Assembly (NCBI GenBank): GCA_035642095.1
Contig: DASQTB010000120.1
Span: 1 to 5,053 of the forward strand
From: DASQTB01 sp035642095
GTDB lineage: Bacteria; Actinomycetota; UBA4738; CALAEC01
Direction of reading: 5' to 3'
Length of the DNA: 5,053 nucleotides
Below, piece after piece: positions 1 through 5,053 of the stretch. The notes beneath the pieces were generated by a model, which was not told the origin of the DNA, ran no database searches, and saw only the letters and a list, made by a program, of their open reading frames with translations. How positions within the stretch are numbered: the stretch's first letter is position 1; the number at the start of each line of letters is the position of its first letter. The position numbers and the translations under genes are program-made.

Positions 1-345
1 ACCGTCATCCTTCCGGGAGGAACGATCAAGGTCACCGGTGGCGTGGAGGATCTCAAGGCGGTGGCCCGCCTGGTCGGGGAAGCCGAAGCGGTCGAGGTCG
101 TGGTGGGTCATCCACTCAGCCTGACCGGGGAGCGGGGGCCGGCGGCCCGCCGGGCCGAAGAGTTCGCCGCGGGCCTTCGTCAGCTGCTGAAGGTACCGGT
201 GCATCTGCAGGACGAGCGTCTGTCGACCGTCGAGGCCGAGCGCGGGTTGAGACGGGCCGGGGCCGGTGGACGCGAGCGGCGACGGGTGGTCGATGCCGCC
301 GCCGCCGGGATCATCCTGGAGTCGTTCCTGGCTACCCGGGGCTGA
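1..345 (+). CDS. ruvX: Holliday junction resolvase-like YqgF/RuvX family nuclease, 5' end missing
   Basis: The frame is open from the first base and ends at TGA 343-345, giving 114 residues of a protein usually near 140. The N-terminal strand with the first catalytic Asp (the DxGxxRIG-type motif) lies outside the window. Visible family marks, numbered from the first codon, are VVVGHPLSLTG at 33-43 (compare IVGLPLNMDG in E. coli YqgF), a helix GPAARRAEEFA at 46-56, DERLSTVEAE at 71-80 carrying the conserved acidic pair, and VVDAAAAGIILESF at 96-109 with the last conserved Asp at 98. The family has an RNase H-like fold; members are linked to processing of the 16S rRNA 5' end and, by fold, to Holliday junction cleavage. 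It acts in the cytoplasm. An internal ATG at 43 is not the start, because homology continues upstream of it. mltG follows 43 bases later, a common gene order in high-GC Gram-positive bacteria, where alaS often lies upstream. Confidence 0.93.
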   Translation, partial: TVILPGGTIKVTGGVEDLKAVARLVGEAEAVEVVVGHPLSLTGERGPAARRAEEFAAGLRQLLKVPVHLQDERLSTVEAERGLRRAGAGGRERRRVVDAAAAGIILESFLATRG

Positions 346-372
346 CGGGACCCCCGCCGGCGACGTGGTTGC

Positions 373-378
373 TATCCT
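373..378 (+). promoter_or_regulatory. possible -10 element (TATCCT) of a leaderless mltG promoter
   Basis: The gap between ruvX and mltG contains TATCCT, which fits the TAnnnT form of an actinobacterial -10 box. Its last base is 10 bases before the A of the mltG ATG, so transcription would begin within a few bases of the start codon. No purine-rich Shine-Dalgarno sequence lies before that ATG, which agrees with a leaderless message. No convincing -35 box is seen at 16-18 bases spacing. The assignment is weak, and mltG may simply be read through from ruvX. Confidence 0.27.
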
Positions 379-388
379 GGGCGGCCCG

Positions 389-1417
389 ATGGCTGGTCGA
401 CACAGATCCCGGGGAAGGGCCGGCCGGGGACTTCTGATCTTCCTGCTGGTCCTGATCCTGGCGGGCACGGGCGCGGCGGTGGCCTACCGCTACGCGACCG
501 GCGCGTCGGGCCCGTCGCGCCCCGTGGCGGTGGACATCCCCGATGGGGCGACGGCGGAGGAGGTGGGGGGGATCCTCAAGGATGCCGGGGTGGTCCGCTC
601 TTCGCTGGCCTTCCGCCTGGTGGCACAGGTCCAGGGGGTGGGGTCGTCGCTCCAGGCGGGGACCTACGACCTCCTCACCAACATGACCGTCTCCGAGGCT
701 CTCCAGGCTTTGGATGGCGGCCCGCTGGTGGAAACCGTGGAGGCGACCTTCCCGGAGGGGCTGGAGCTGCGGGAGGCGGCGGAGGTGGCGGCGACGTCGC
801 TCGGCCTCGACGCCGCTGCGTTCCTCGACCTGGCCACCGGCGGCGAGTTCGACCTCCCACCCTACCTCCCCCAAGGCACCGGAACCGTGGAGGGGTTCCT
901 GTTCCCGAAGACGTATGAGTTTCCGACCGACAGCGATGAGCGGGATGTGATCGGGCGTCTCCTGGCCCAGTTCGAGGAGGAGGCGGGGACGCTCGAGTGG
1001 TCCGGGGCCGAGCACCTCGGCATGACGCCGTACGAGATCGTCGTGGTCGCCTCGATGATCGAGCGAGAAGCCCGCCTTCCCCAAGACCGACCCAAGGTGT
1101 CGGCGGTCATCCACAACCGGCTTCGGGAGGGGATGCCGCTCCAGATCGATGCCACGATCCAATACGCCCTCCCGGAGGGGAACCGGCTCCTCACCGAGGC
1201 GGACTACGAGTTCGAGAGCCCCTACAACACCTACCTCCACCCGGGGCTTCCCCCCACGCCGATCTCCAGCCCGGGGCTGTCCTCGCTCCAGGCGGCTCTC
1301 CACCCGGCGGACGAGGCCTTCCTCTATTTCGTGGTGGTCGACCCCGAGACCGGCCGGCATGCCTTCGCCGAGACCTACGACGAGTTCCTCCGCCTCAAGG
1401 AGCAGGCCGAGCTGTAG
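389..1417 (+). CDS. mltG: endolytic murein transglycosylase MltG (YceG-like family)
   Basis: This 342-residue protein cleaves nascent glycan strands within peptidoglycan, leaving 1,6-anhydro ends, and is thought to set strand length at the membrane. A short basic N-terminus (MAGRHRSRGRAGRG) is followed by one membrane anchor at about residues 15-33; the rest lies outside the membrane. Residues 45-110 (VDIPDGATAEEVGGILKDAG onward) form the LysM-like subdomain. The catalytic domain holds VEGFLFPKTYEFP (167-179), VASMIEREA (220-228) with the expected catalytic Glu225, VIHNRL (240-245), LQIDATIQYAL (251-261) and SPYNTYLHPGLPPTPISSPG (277-296). All family signatures are intact and the length is normal. 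The ATG at 389 was chosen because it puts the basic segment and anchor at the N-terminus; the frame stays open upstream to 266, but that extension would overlap ruvX by about 80 bases and adds no recognisable sequence. A gene for a roadblock-type protein begins 57 bases after the stop, so a role in making wall gaps for pili is possible but unproven. Confidence 0.95.
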   Translation: MAGRHRSRGRAGRGLLIFLLVLILAGTGAAVAYRYATGASGPSRPVAVDIPDGATAEEVGGILKDAGVVRSSLAFRLVAQVQGVGSSLQAGTYDLLTNMTVSEALQALDGGPLVETVEATFPEGLELREAAEVAATSLGLDAAAFLDLATGGEFDLPPYLPQGTGTVEGFLFPKTYEFPTDSDERDVIGRLLAQFEEEAGTLEWSGAEHLGMTPYEIVVVASMIEREARLPQDRPKVSAVIHNRLREGMPLQIDATIQYALPEGNRLLTEADYEFESPYNTYLHPGLPPTPISSPGLSSLQAALHPADEAFLYFVVVDPETGRHAFAETYDEFLRLKEQAEL

Positions 1418-1466
1418 CGCCTCAAGAGGCCGTGGACCTCGGCCGACAACACCAGAAGCGACTGGC

Positions 1467-1471
1467 GGAGG
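1467..1471 (+). promoter_or_regulatory. Shine-Dalgarno GGAGG before the roadblock-type gene
   Basis: GGAGG lies only 3 bases before the ATG at 1475, closer than the usual 5-9. It still favours 1475 over the next in-frame ATG at 1502, which has no purine-rich sequence before it and would remove the first helix of the roadblock-like domain. The short spacing may mean modest translation. Confidence 0.5.
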
Positions 1472-1474
1472 CTG

Positions 1475-2713
1475 ATGGATTTCGCGGCACTTGCATCTCG
1501 CATGGCGGCCGGCCTGGAAGGTGTTCGGGCCTGCCTGATCGTGTCCGGCGACGGCCTGAGCCTGGGCGCCTATCCCGACAAGGGCGAGCCGGCAGCTCGG
1601 GGCGTCTGGGAGCGCCTCTCCGCGGTCGGTGACCCCCAGCGAGGGTTCATGCACGTCGGCGACGAGCTCTGGGTCGTGGCCCGGCGGGGCTGGTACGCGG
1701 CCCTGCTGATCGCCTCGCCGACGGTCAAGGCTGGCCTCGCGCTCGACCGGCTGGAGTCCTATCTGCGCACCGCGGAAGAGGCCCGGATCCGGGAGGCCGC
1801 CGAGCTGTCCGGGATGAGGCCGTCGACCGCCGAGGTCTCCCGCCGGCTCCGGACGCCCCTCCACCGAGAACCAAAGCCGGTCACTCCACCGCCTCCGCCT
1901 GCTCCGGCGGCACCGCGCCGCCCCGAGACCCCCGTCCCCATCGCCACGGACTCGCCGCCGCAGCAAGGGCCCGTTCCGCAGCCGCCGGCCCCACAACCGG
2001 CCCAGCCGCCCCATCCACCCCAACCGACGCCGCAGCAGCAGCCGGCGCAGCAGTCGGCCGCGCCTTCCCAGCCAACGCCCCAGCAGCCGCCTCGGTCCCC
2101 GCAGCCTCCGCAGCCCGCACCACGGCCGGTCGCCCGACAACCGTTGCCCCTTCCTCAGACGTCCCCGCCACCTCCGCCTCGGGCGGAGCCCGCGGTGAAC
2201 CCTCCGGCTCCGGAGCCTCCCCCAGTCGCACGGCCGGAGCCGGAGCGCGAGGCGCCGCGGCCGCAGACCGCGGCCGCGGCGCCCGACCTCCGCACGGTCC
2301 GCCCGGAGACGAGCTCCCGCGAGACCGGTTCCTCGGAGGTGGAGGCGACCGCCGCCACGGAGAGGAGCGCCGACGCCGGCCCGAAGCAGACCGCCGACCG
2401 CCCGCCTCCGGGCCAGGTAGTGGTCGACATGACCCGGGCCGAGCGCCATCGATCGGACGCCGTGCCCGAACTGCGTCCGTCCCCGGCCGATGAGGCCCGG
2501 GCCGGTCAGGCGGAGACCGGGTCTCCCCGGAGGCCGCCGGACCGCACCGCCCCGGCGCCGACGGCTACTCCACCACGCGAGGTCCCCGAAGCGGCCGCCG
2601 AGGAGACCGCGGAAGACGTCAAGGACGGAAACGGCGAGGCCGAAGTTGACAAGGTCGCGCTGACCCGGGAGTTCTCGCTGCTATTCGGCGGCGATGAGCG
2701 AGACAGGGGCTAG
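1475..2713 (+). CDS. roadblock/LC7-like domain protein with long Pro/Gln-rich tail, possible pilus regulator
   Basis: I cannot assign a named family to the whole 412-residue protein. Residues 1-100 resemble a roadblock/LC7 domain: a first helix (2-12), strand RACLIVS (19-25), the typical turn GDGLSLGAYP (25-34), a helix (39-51), two hydrophobic strands (about 56-80) and a long helix (83-113). Residues 131-250 are strongly Pro-rich (53 Pro and 18 Gln in 120), and 160-237 contain no Asp, Glu or Lys. Residues 238-390 are Ala/Glu/Arg/Thr-rich and also look disordered. The last 23 residues return to an ordered pattern, with VALTREFSLLF at 394-404. There is no signal peptide or membrane segment, so it should be cytoplasmic. 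Roadblock proteins such as MglB act on Ras-like GTPases that set pilus polarity in Myxococcus. The gene ends 11 bases before pilB, suggesting co-expression with the pilus motors. A regulatory or adaptor role is inference; no partner GTPase is in the window. Confidence 0.85.
   Translation: MDFAALASRMAAGLEGVRACLIVSGDGLSLGAYPDKGEPAARGVWERLSAVGDPQRGFMHVGDELWVVARRGWYAALLIASPTVKAGLALDRLESYLRTAEEARIREAAELSGMRPSTAEVSRRLRTPLHREPKPVTPPPPPAPAAPRRPETPVPIATDSPPQQGPVPQPPAPQPAQPPHPPQPTPQQQPAQQSAAPSQPTPQQPPRSPQPPQPAPRPVARQPLPLPQTSPPPPPRAEPAVNPPAPEPPPVARPEPEREAPRPQTAAAAPDLRTVRPETSSRETGSSEVEATAATERSADAGPKQTADRPPPGQVVVDMTRAERHRSDAVPELRPSPADEARAGQAETGSPRRPPDRTAPAPTATPPREVPEAAAEETAEDVKDGNGEAEVDKVALTREFSLLFGGDERDRG
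1865..2224 (+). repeat. low-complexity Pro/Gln-rich coding segment
   Basis: Within the roadblock-type gene, codons 131-250 encode 44% Pro and 15% Gln in irregular runs such as PPPPP, QQQP and PQQPP. There is no fixed repeat unit; it is imperfect low complexity built from CCN and CAG codons. On the protein level it should be an extended, flexible linker. At the DNA level it explains the long open frames on the opposite strand. Confidence 0.85.
2251..2283. repeat. perfect 14-bp inverted repeat, 5-base loop, inside coding sequence
   Basis: The left arm GGCGCCGCGGCCGC (2251-2264) and right arm GCGGCCGCGGCGCC (2270-2283) are exact reverse complements around AGACC. All 14 pairs are G:C, so RNA from either strand would fold into a very stable hairpin. 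Each arm contains GCGGCCGC. The repeat lies in the disordered Ala/Pro-rich part of the roadblock-type protein (about residues 259-270). No T-run follows on the + strand, so it is not a classical terminator. It may be chance in a GC-rich low-complexity stretch, or it may affect the transcript between the upstream genes and pilB. Confidence 0.8.
2642..2710 (+). other. C-terminal helix-like peptide of the roadblock-type protein
   Basis: After about 150 low-complexity residues, the last 23 residues (EVDKVALTREFSLLFGGDER at 390-409, then DRG) regain alternating hydrophobic residues. V394, A395, L396, F400, L402, L403 and F404 could form one face of a short amphipathic helix. An ordered peptide at the end of a disordered tail often serves as a docking motif. 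No partner can be named from the sequence. Confidence 0.4.
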
Positions 2714-2716
2714 GAG
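2712..2716 (+). promoter_or_regulatory. Shine-Dalgarno AGGAG that sets the GTG start of pilB
   Basis: AGGAG overlaps the TAG stop (2711-2713) of the preceding gene and lies 8 bases before GTG 2725. This is good spacing and supports GTG as the pilB start. The overlap of stop codon and binding site suggests that ribosomes ending on the upstream gene help initiation on pilB. Confidence 0.75.
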
Positions 2717-2724
2717 CGAGGGGG

Positions 2725-4425
2725 GTGGCCACGGACACCGGACGGGTCAGGAAGATCAAGGATCTCGCGGACGTCCTCCGGGAGGAGGGTCTGATCACCG
2801 CGGATCAGCTCGCCCAGGCCACGGCGGAGCAGGAGCGGCTGGGCCGGACGCTGGGCCGGGTCCTGATCGACCTGGGGATGGTCAAGGAAACCGACCTGGT
2901 CGCGGCCTTGGCCCGACAGGTGGGCCTGGACTACGTCGACCTGACTGACCAGCACATCGATCCCGCGGCGGCGAGCCTGGTCAGCGAGCAGGTCGCCCGG
3001 CGCTACCGGGCCATGCCGATCGGGTTCGAGGACGGGCGGCTGATCGTGGCCATGTCCGACCCCTCGAACGTGTTCGCCCTGGACGACATCCGCACCATCA
3101 CCGGCATGGACGTGAAACCGGTGGTGGCCACGGCGGGCGACATCGAGGCCGCCATCCGGAGGTACGGACAGTTCGAGCAGTCCGTGGAGGACATCTCCGC
3201 CGAAGCATCGTCTCAGGCTGACGACGGCGTGAAGGATCTGGCCGAGGTCGAGGCGGCCGTCGAGGATGCCCCGATCGTCAGGTTGGTCAACCTGCTGATC
3301 ACCCAGGCCGTGGCCGACCGGGCCTCGGACATCCACATCGAGCCGGCAGAGCGCGACATTCGGATCCGGTACCGGATCGACGGAGTACTCCACGAGGTGA
3401 TGCGGTCGCCGAAGAACATCCAGGCCGGGTTGATCTCACGGCTCAAGGTCATGGCCGACATCAACATCGCCGAGCGAAGGGTCCCCCAGGACGGTCGGAT
3501 CGGTCTCGTTGTGGGGGGCAAGGCGGTCGACCTCCGGGTGGCCACGCTCCCCACCGTGTACGGCGAGAAGGTGGTCATCCGCATCCTGGACAAGTCGAGC
3601 GTGCTGCTGAGGCTGGAGGACCTCGGCTTCGCCGATGCCAGCTTCGAGCAGTTCGAGAAGGCCTTCCGCAAGCCGTACGGGACCATCCTGGTCACCGGCC
3701 CGACCGGCTCGGGGAAGTCGACCACGCTGTACGCCACCCTCAACATCATCAACGGCGTCGACAGGAACATCATCACCATCGAGGATCCCGTCGAGTACCG
3801 GCTCTCGGGTGTCAACCAGATCCAGGTCAACAACAAGGCCGGCCTGAGCTTCGCGTCAGCCCTGCGGTCGATCCTCCGGGCCGATCCGGACGTCATCCTG
3901 GTCGGGGAGATCCGGGACAGAGAGACCGCCCTGATTGCCATGGAAGCGGCCCTTACCGGCCACCTCGTGCTGTCCACCCTTCACACGAACGACGCGGCGG
4001 CCGCGGTGACCCGGCTGGTCGAGATGGAAGTGGCCCCCTACATCGTGGCCTCCTCCCTGGACTGCGTGGTCGCCCAGCGGCTGGCCCGCCGGCTGTGCGA
4101 TCACTGCAAGGAGGCCTACCAGCCCTCGGAGGCCGAGCTCAAGTACGCCGGCTTCCAGGAGAGGGACATCAACAAGATCAAGGAGCTATTCCGGCCGGCC
4201 GGATGCAGCCGGTGCGGGAAGACCGGCTACCGGGGGCGCTTGGGTCTGTACGAGATCATGCCGATCAGTGAGGAGATCGAAATGCTAACTGCGGAGCGGA
4301 AATCGTCCGAAGACATCAAGAAGGTCGCTATCGAGCAGGGCATGGTGACCCTACGCGACGACGGCCTGGAGAAAGTACGGGCGGGGATGACCTCGCTCGA
4401 GGAGATCTTCAGGGTGGTGGTGTGA
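2725..4425 (+). CDS. pilB: type IV pilus extension ATPase PilB (GspE/PulE family)
   Basis: This 566-residue cytoplasmic hexameric ATPase powers pilin assembly on the inner-membrane platform. Residues about 8-150 form the N-terminal MshEN/GspE_N region, with helices EEGLITADQLAQATAEQ (20-36) and DLVAALARQVGLDYVDL (57-73). The N2 domain includes SDIHIEPAERDIRIRYRIDG (201-220), and RRVPQDGRI follows at 251-259. The core ATPase has Walker A GPTGSGKST (325-333, Lys331), the Asp box TIEDPVEY (351-358), Walker B DPDVILVGEIRD (387-398, Glu395) and the His box TGHLVLSTLHTND (411-423). The zinc-binding Cys pairs are C458/C461 and C494/C497. All catalytic elements are intact and the length is typical. 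The tetracysteine and the MshEN region point to an extension motor (PilB, or the related GspE) rather than PilT; pilT immediately after it argues for type IV pili rather than type II secretion. Translation starts at GTG 2725 with AGGAG 8 bases upstream. The MshEN nucleotide-binding motifs are imperfect. Confidence 0.96.
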   Translation: MATDTGRVRKIKDLADVLREEGLITADQLAQATAEQERLGRTLGRVLIDLGMVKETDLVAALARQVGLDYVDLTDQHIDPAAASLVSEQVARRYRAMPIGFEDGRLIVAMSDPSNVFALDDIRTITGMDVKPVVATAGDIEAAIRRYGQFEQSVEDISAEASSQADDGVKDLAEVEAAVEDAPIVRLVNLLITQAVADRASDIHIEPAERDIRIRYRIDGVLHEVMRSPKNIQAGLISRLKVMADINIAERRVPQDGRIGLVVGGKAVDLRVATLPTVYGEKVVIRILDKSSVLLRLEDLGFADASFEQFEKAFRKPYGTILVTGPTGSGKSTTLYATLNIINGVDRNIITIEDPVEYRLSGVNQIQVNNKAGLSFASALRSILRADPDVILVGEIRDRETALIAMEAALTGHLVLSTLHTNDAAAAVTRLVEMEVAPYIVASSLDCVVAQRLARRLCDHCKEAYQPSEAELKYAGFQERDINKIKELFRPAGCSRCGKTGYRGRLGLYEIMPISEEIEMLTAERKSSEDIKKVAIEQGMVTLRDDGLEKVRAGMTSLEEIFRVVV

Positions 4426-4426
4426 G

Positions 4427-5053
4427 ATGAACCTGGCTACAGAGGCGAAGGCCCAGGCGACGGAGGTCCCCATCGCCGAGCTGCTCGAGCAGGTGATCGA
4501 GCGGGGAGGGAGCGACCTCCACCTGACCACGGGAACCGCCCCGGTAGTCCGGCTCAACGGCGTCCTCCACCGGCTCGACACCTATCCGCAGCTCGAGGCT
4601 GATTCCCTCCAGCGGATGATCTACTCGATCCTCACCCAAAAGCAGCGGGAGCGGCTCGAGCAGGACCTCGAGCTGGACATCTCCTACTCCCTTCCGGGCA
4701 AGGGGCGGTTCCGGGTGAACGTGTACTTCCAGCGGGACGCGCTGGGGGCGGCGTTCCGGATGATCCCCTTCGAGATCAGGACCATCGAGCAGCTGGGCCT
4801 GCCGTCCCAGGTCGAGGACTTGGCCCGCCTGCCGAGGGGCATGGTCCTGGTGACTGGACCAACCGGGTCAGGGAAGTCGACCACGCTGGCATCCCTCATC
4901 GATGTCATCAATACCGAGCGGGACCAGCACATCATGACCGTCGAGGACCCGATCGAGTTCCTCCACCGGCACAAGCGGTGTGTAGTGAACCAGCGGGAGG
5001 TCGGGCACGACACCCAGTCCTTCGCCATGGCCCTGAAGCACGTCCTCCGCCAG
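4427..5053 (+). CDS. pilT: type IV pilus retraction ATPase PilT, 3' end missing
   Basis: The frame is open to the last base, giving 209 residues of a protein usually about 340-370. PilT is the hexameric motor that disassembles the pilus and drives twitching or DNA uptake. The N-terminal PAS-like domain carries the typical SDLHLTTGTAPVVRLNG (29-45) and LELDISYSLPGKGRFRVNVY (81-100). The ATPase core shows GLPSQVEDLARLPRGMVLVTG (124-144), Walker A GPTGSGKSTTL (144-154, Lys150), the Asp box TVEDPIEF (171-178) and VVNQREVGHDTQSFAMALKHVLRQ (186-209). The Walker B, His box and AIRNLIRE-type C-terminus lie beyond the window. There is no MshEN extension before the PAS-like domain, which distinguishes it from PilB. 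The start ATG is one base after the pilB stop (TGA-G-ATG), with a weak GGTGG-rich region before it, so translation probably depends on pilB. A pilC platform gene often follows in such clusters but cannot be seen here. Confidence 0.95.
   Translation, partial: MNLATEAKAQATEVPIAELLEQVIERGGSDLHLTTGTAPVVRLNGVLHRLDTYPQLEADSLQRMIYSILTQKQRERLEQDLELDISYSLPGKGRFRVNVYFQRDALGAAFRMIPFEIRTIEQLGLPSQVEDLARLPRGMVLVTGPTGSGKSTTLASLIDVINTERDQHIMTVEDPIEFLHRHKRCVVNQREVGHDTQSFAMALKHVLRQ

Noticed and set aside
266..388. A longer mltG beginning at ATG 266.
   Set aside because: It would overlap ruvX by about 80 bases and bury the membrane anchor behind 41 residues of out-of-frame ruvX sequence.
1419..1444. Small inverted repeats after mltG (GCCTC/GAGGC with a 2-base loop; GGCCG/CGGCC with a 7-base loop) as a terminator.
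   Set aside because: The stems are only 5 bp, the first loop is too tight to form fully, and no T-run follows.
997..1632. A 211-codon + strand open frame overlapping the end of mltG and the start of the next gene.
   Set aside because: It is out of frame with the intact MltG catalytic motifs, and its product is Arg/Gly/Pro-rich with no domain.
332..2449. A 705-codon open frame on the minus strand across mltG and the roadblock-type gene.
   Set aside because: It is antisense to two well-supported genes, is extremely rich in Arg, Gly and Leu with no recognisable domain, and is expected when GC-rich codons with G/C third positions suppress stops on the opposite strand.
3213..3977. A 254-codon minus-strand open frame, and a 227-codon one at 2710-3393, inside pilB.
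   Set aside because: Both lie fully opposite conserved PilB domains and show only shadow composition (Ser/Arg/Thr/Met-rich or His/Asp/Gly-rich) without motifs.
3709..4884. Nearly identical stretches around GGGAAGTCGACCACGCTG in pilB and pilT as a DNA repeat.
   Set aside because: They encode the same Walker A motif (GPTGSGKSTTL) in paralogous ATPases; protein homology explains the match.

Overview
This GC-rich window (roughly two thirds G+C by eye) carries five genes, all on the + strand: ruvX (5' end missing), mltG, an unnamed roadblock-type gene, pilB and pilT (3' end missing). The ruvX-mltG pair, the strong third-position G/C preference, the GTG start of pilB and the near absence of a ribosome binding site before mltG all suggest a high-GC bacterium. 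An actinomycetote lineage that keeps type IV pilus genes (Acidimicrobiia, Rubrobacteria or Thermoleophilia-like) fits best. The lineage is an inference; no rRNA or other taxonomic marker is present.

Layout: positions 1-345 hold the C-terminal part of the YqgF/RuvX nuclease. A 43-base gap with a possible leaderless promoter leads to mltG (389-1417), a membrane-anchored endolytic peptidoglycan transglycosylase. A 57-base gap follows, then a 412-residue protein (1475-2713). It has an N-terminal roadblock/LC7-like domain, a long Pro/Gln-rich and then acidic disordered tail, and a short helix-like C-terminal peptide. After only 11 bases comes pilB (2725-4425), the pilus extension ATPase, and then pilT (4427 to the window end), the retraction ATPase. 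pilB and pilT are joined by a TGA-G-ATG junction that implies translational coupling.

How the genes may work together: PilB and PilT are antagonistic hexameric motors on the same inner-membrane pilus platform. MltG cuts nascent glycan strands in the wall that a pilus must cross. The roadblock protein is the least explained gene. In other bacteria roadblock proteins such as MglB control small Ras-like GTPases that set the pole where pili act. A roadblock protein directly upstream of pilB, with a long flexible tail and a terminal peptide, is therefore a plausible pilus-localising or motor-regulating adaptor. No MglA-like GTPase is visible here, and this role is inference.

I see no tRNA, rRNA, CRISPR array, insertion sequence or factor-independent terminator. 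Every gap between genes is shorter than 60 bases. All reverse-strand open frames look like shadows of the + strand genes.
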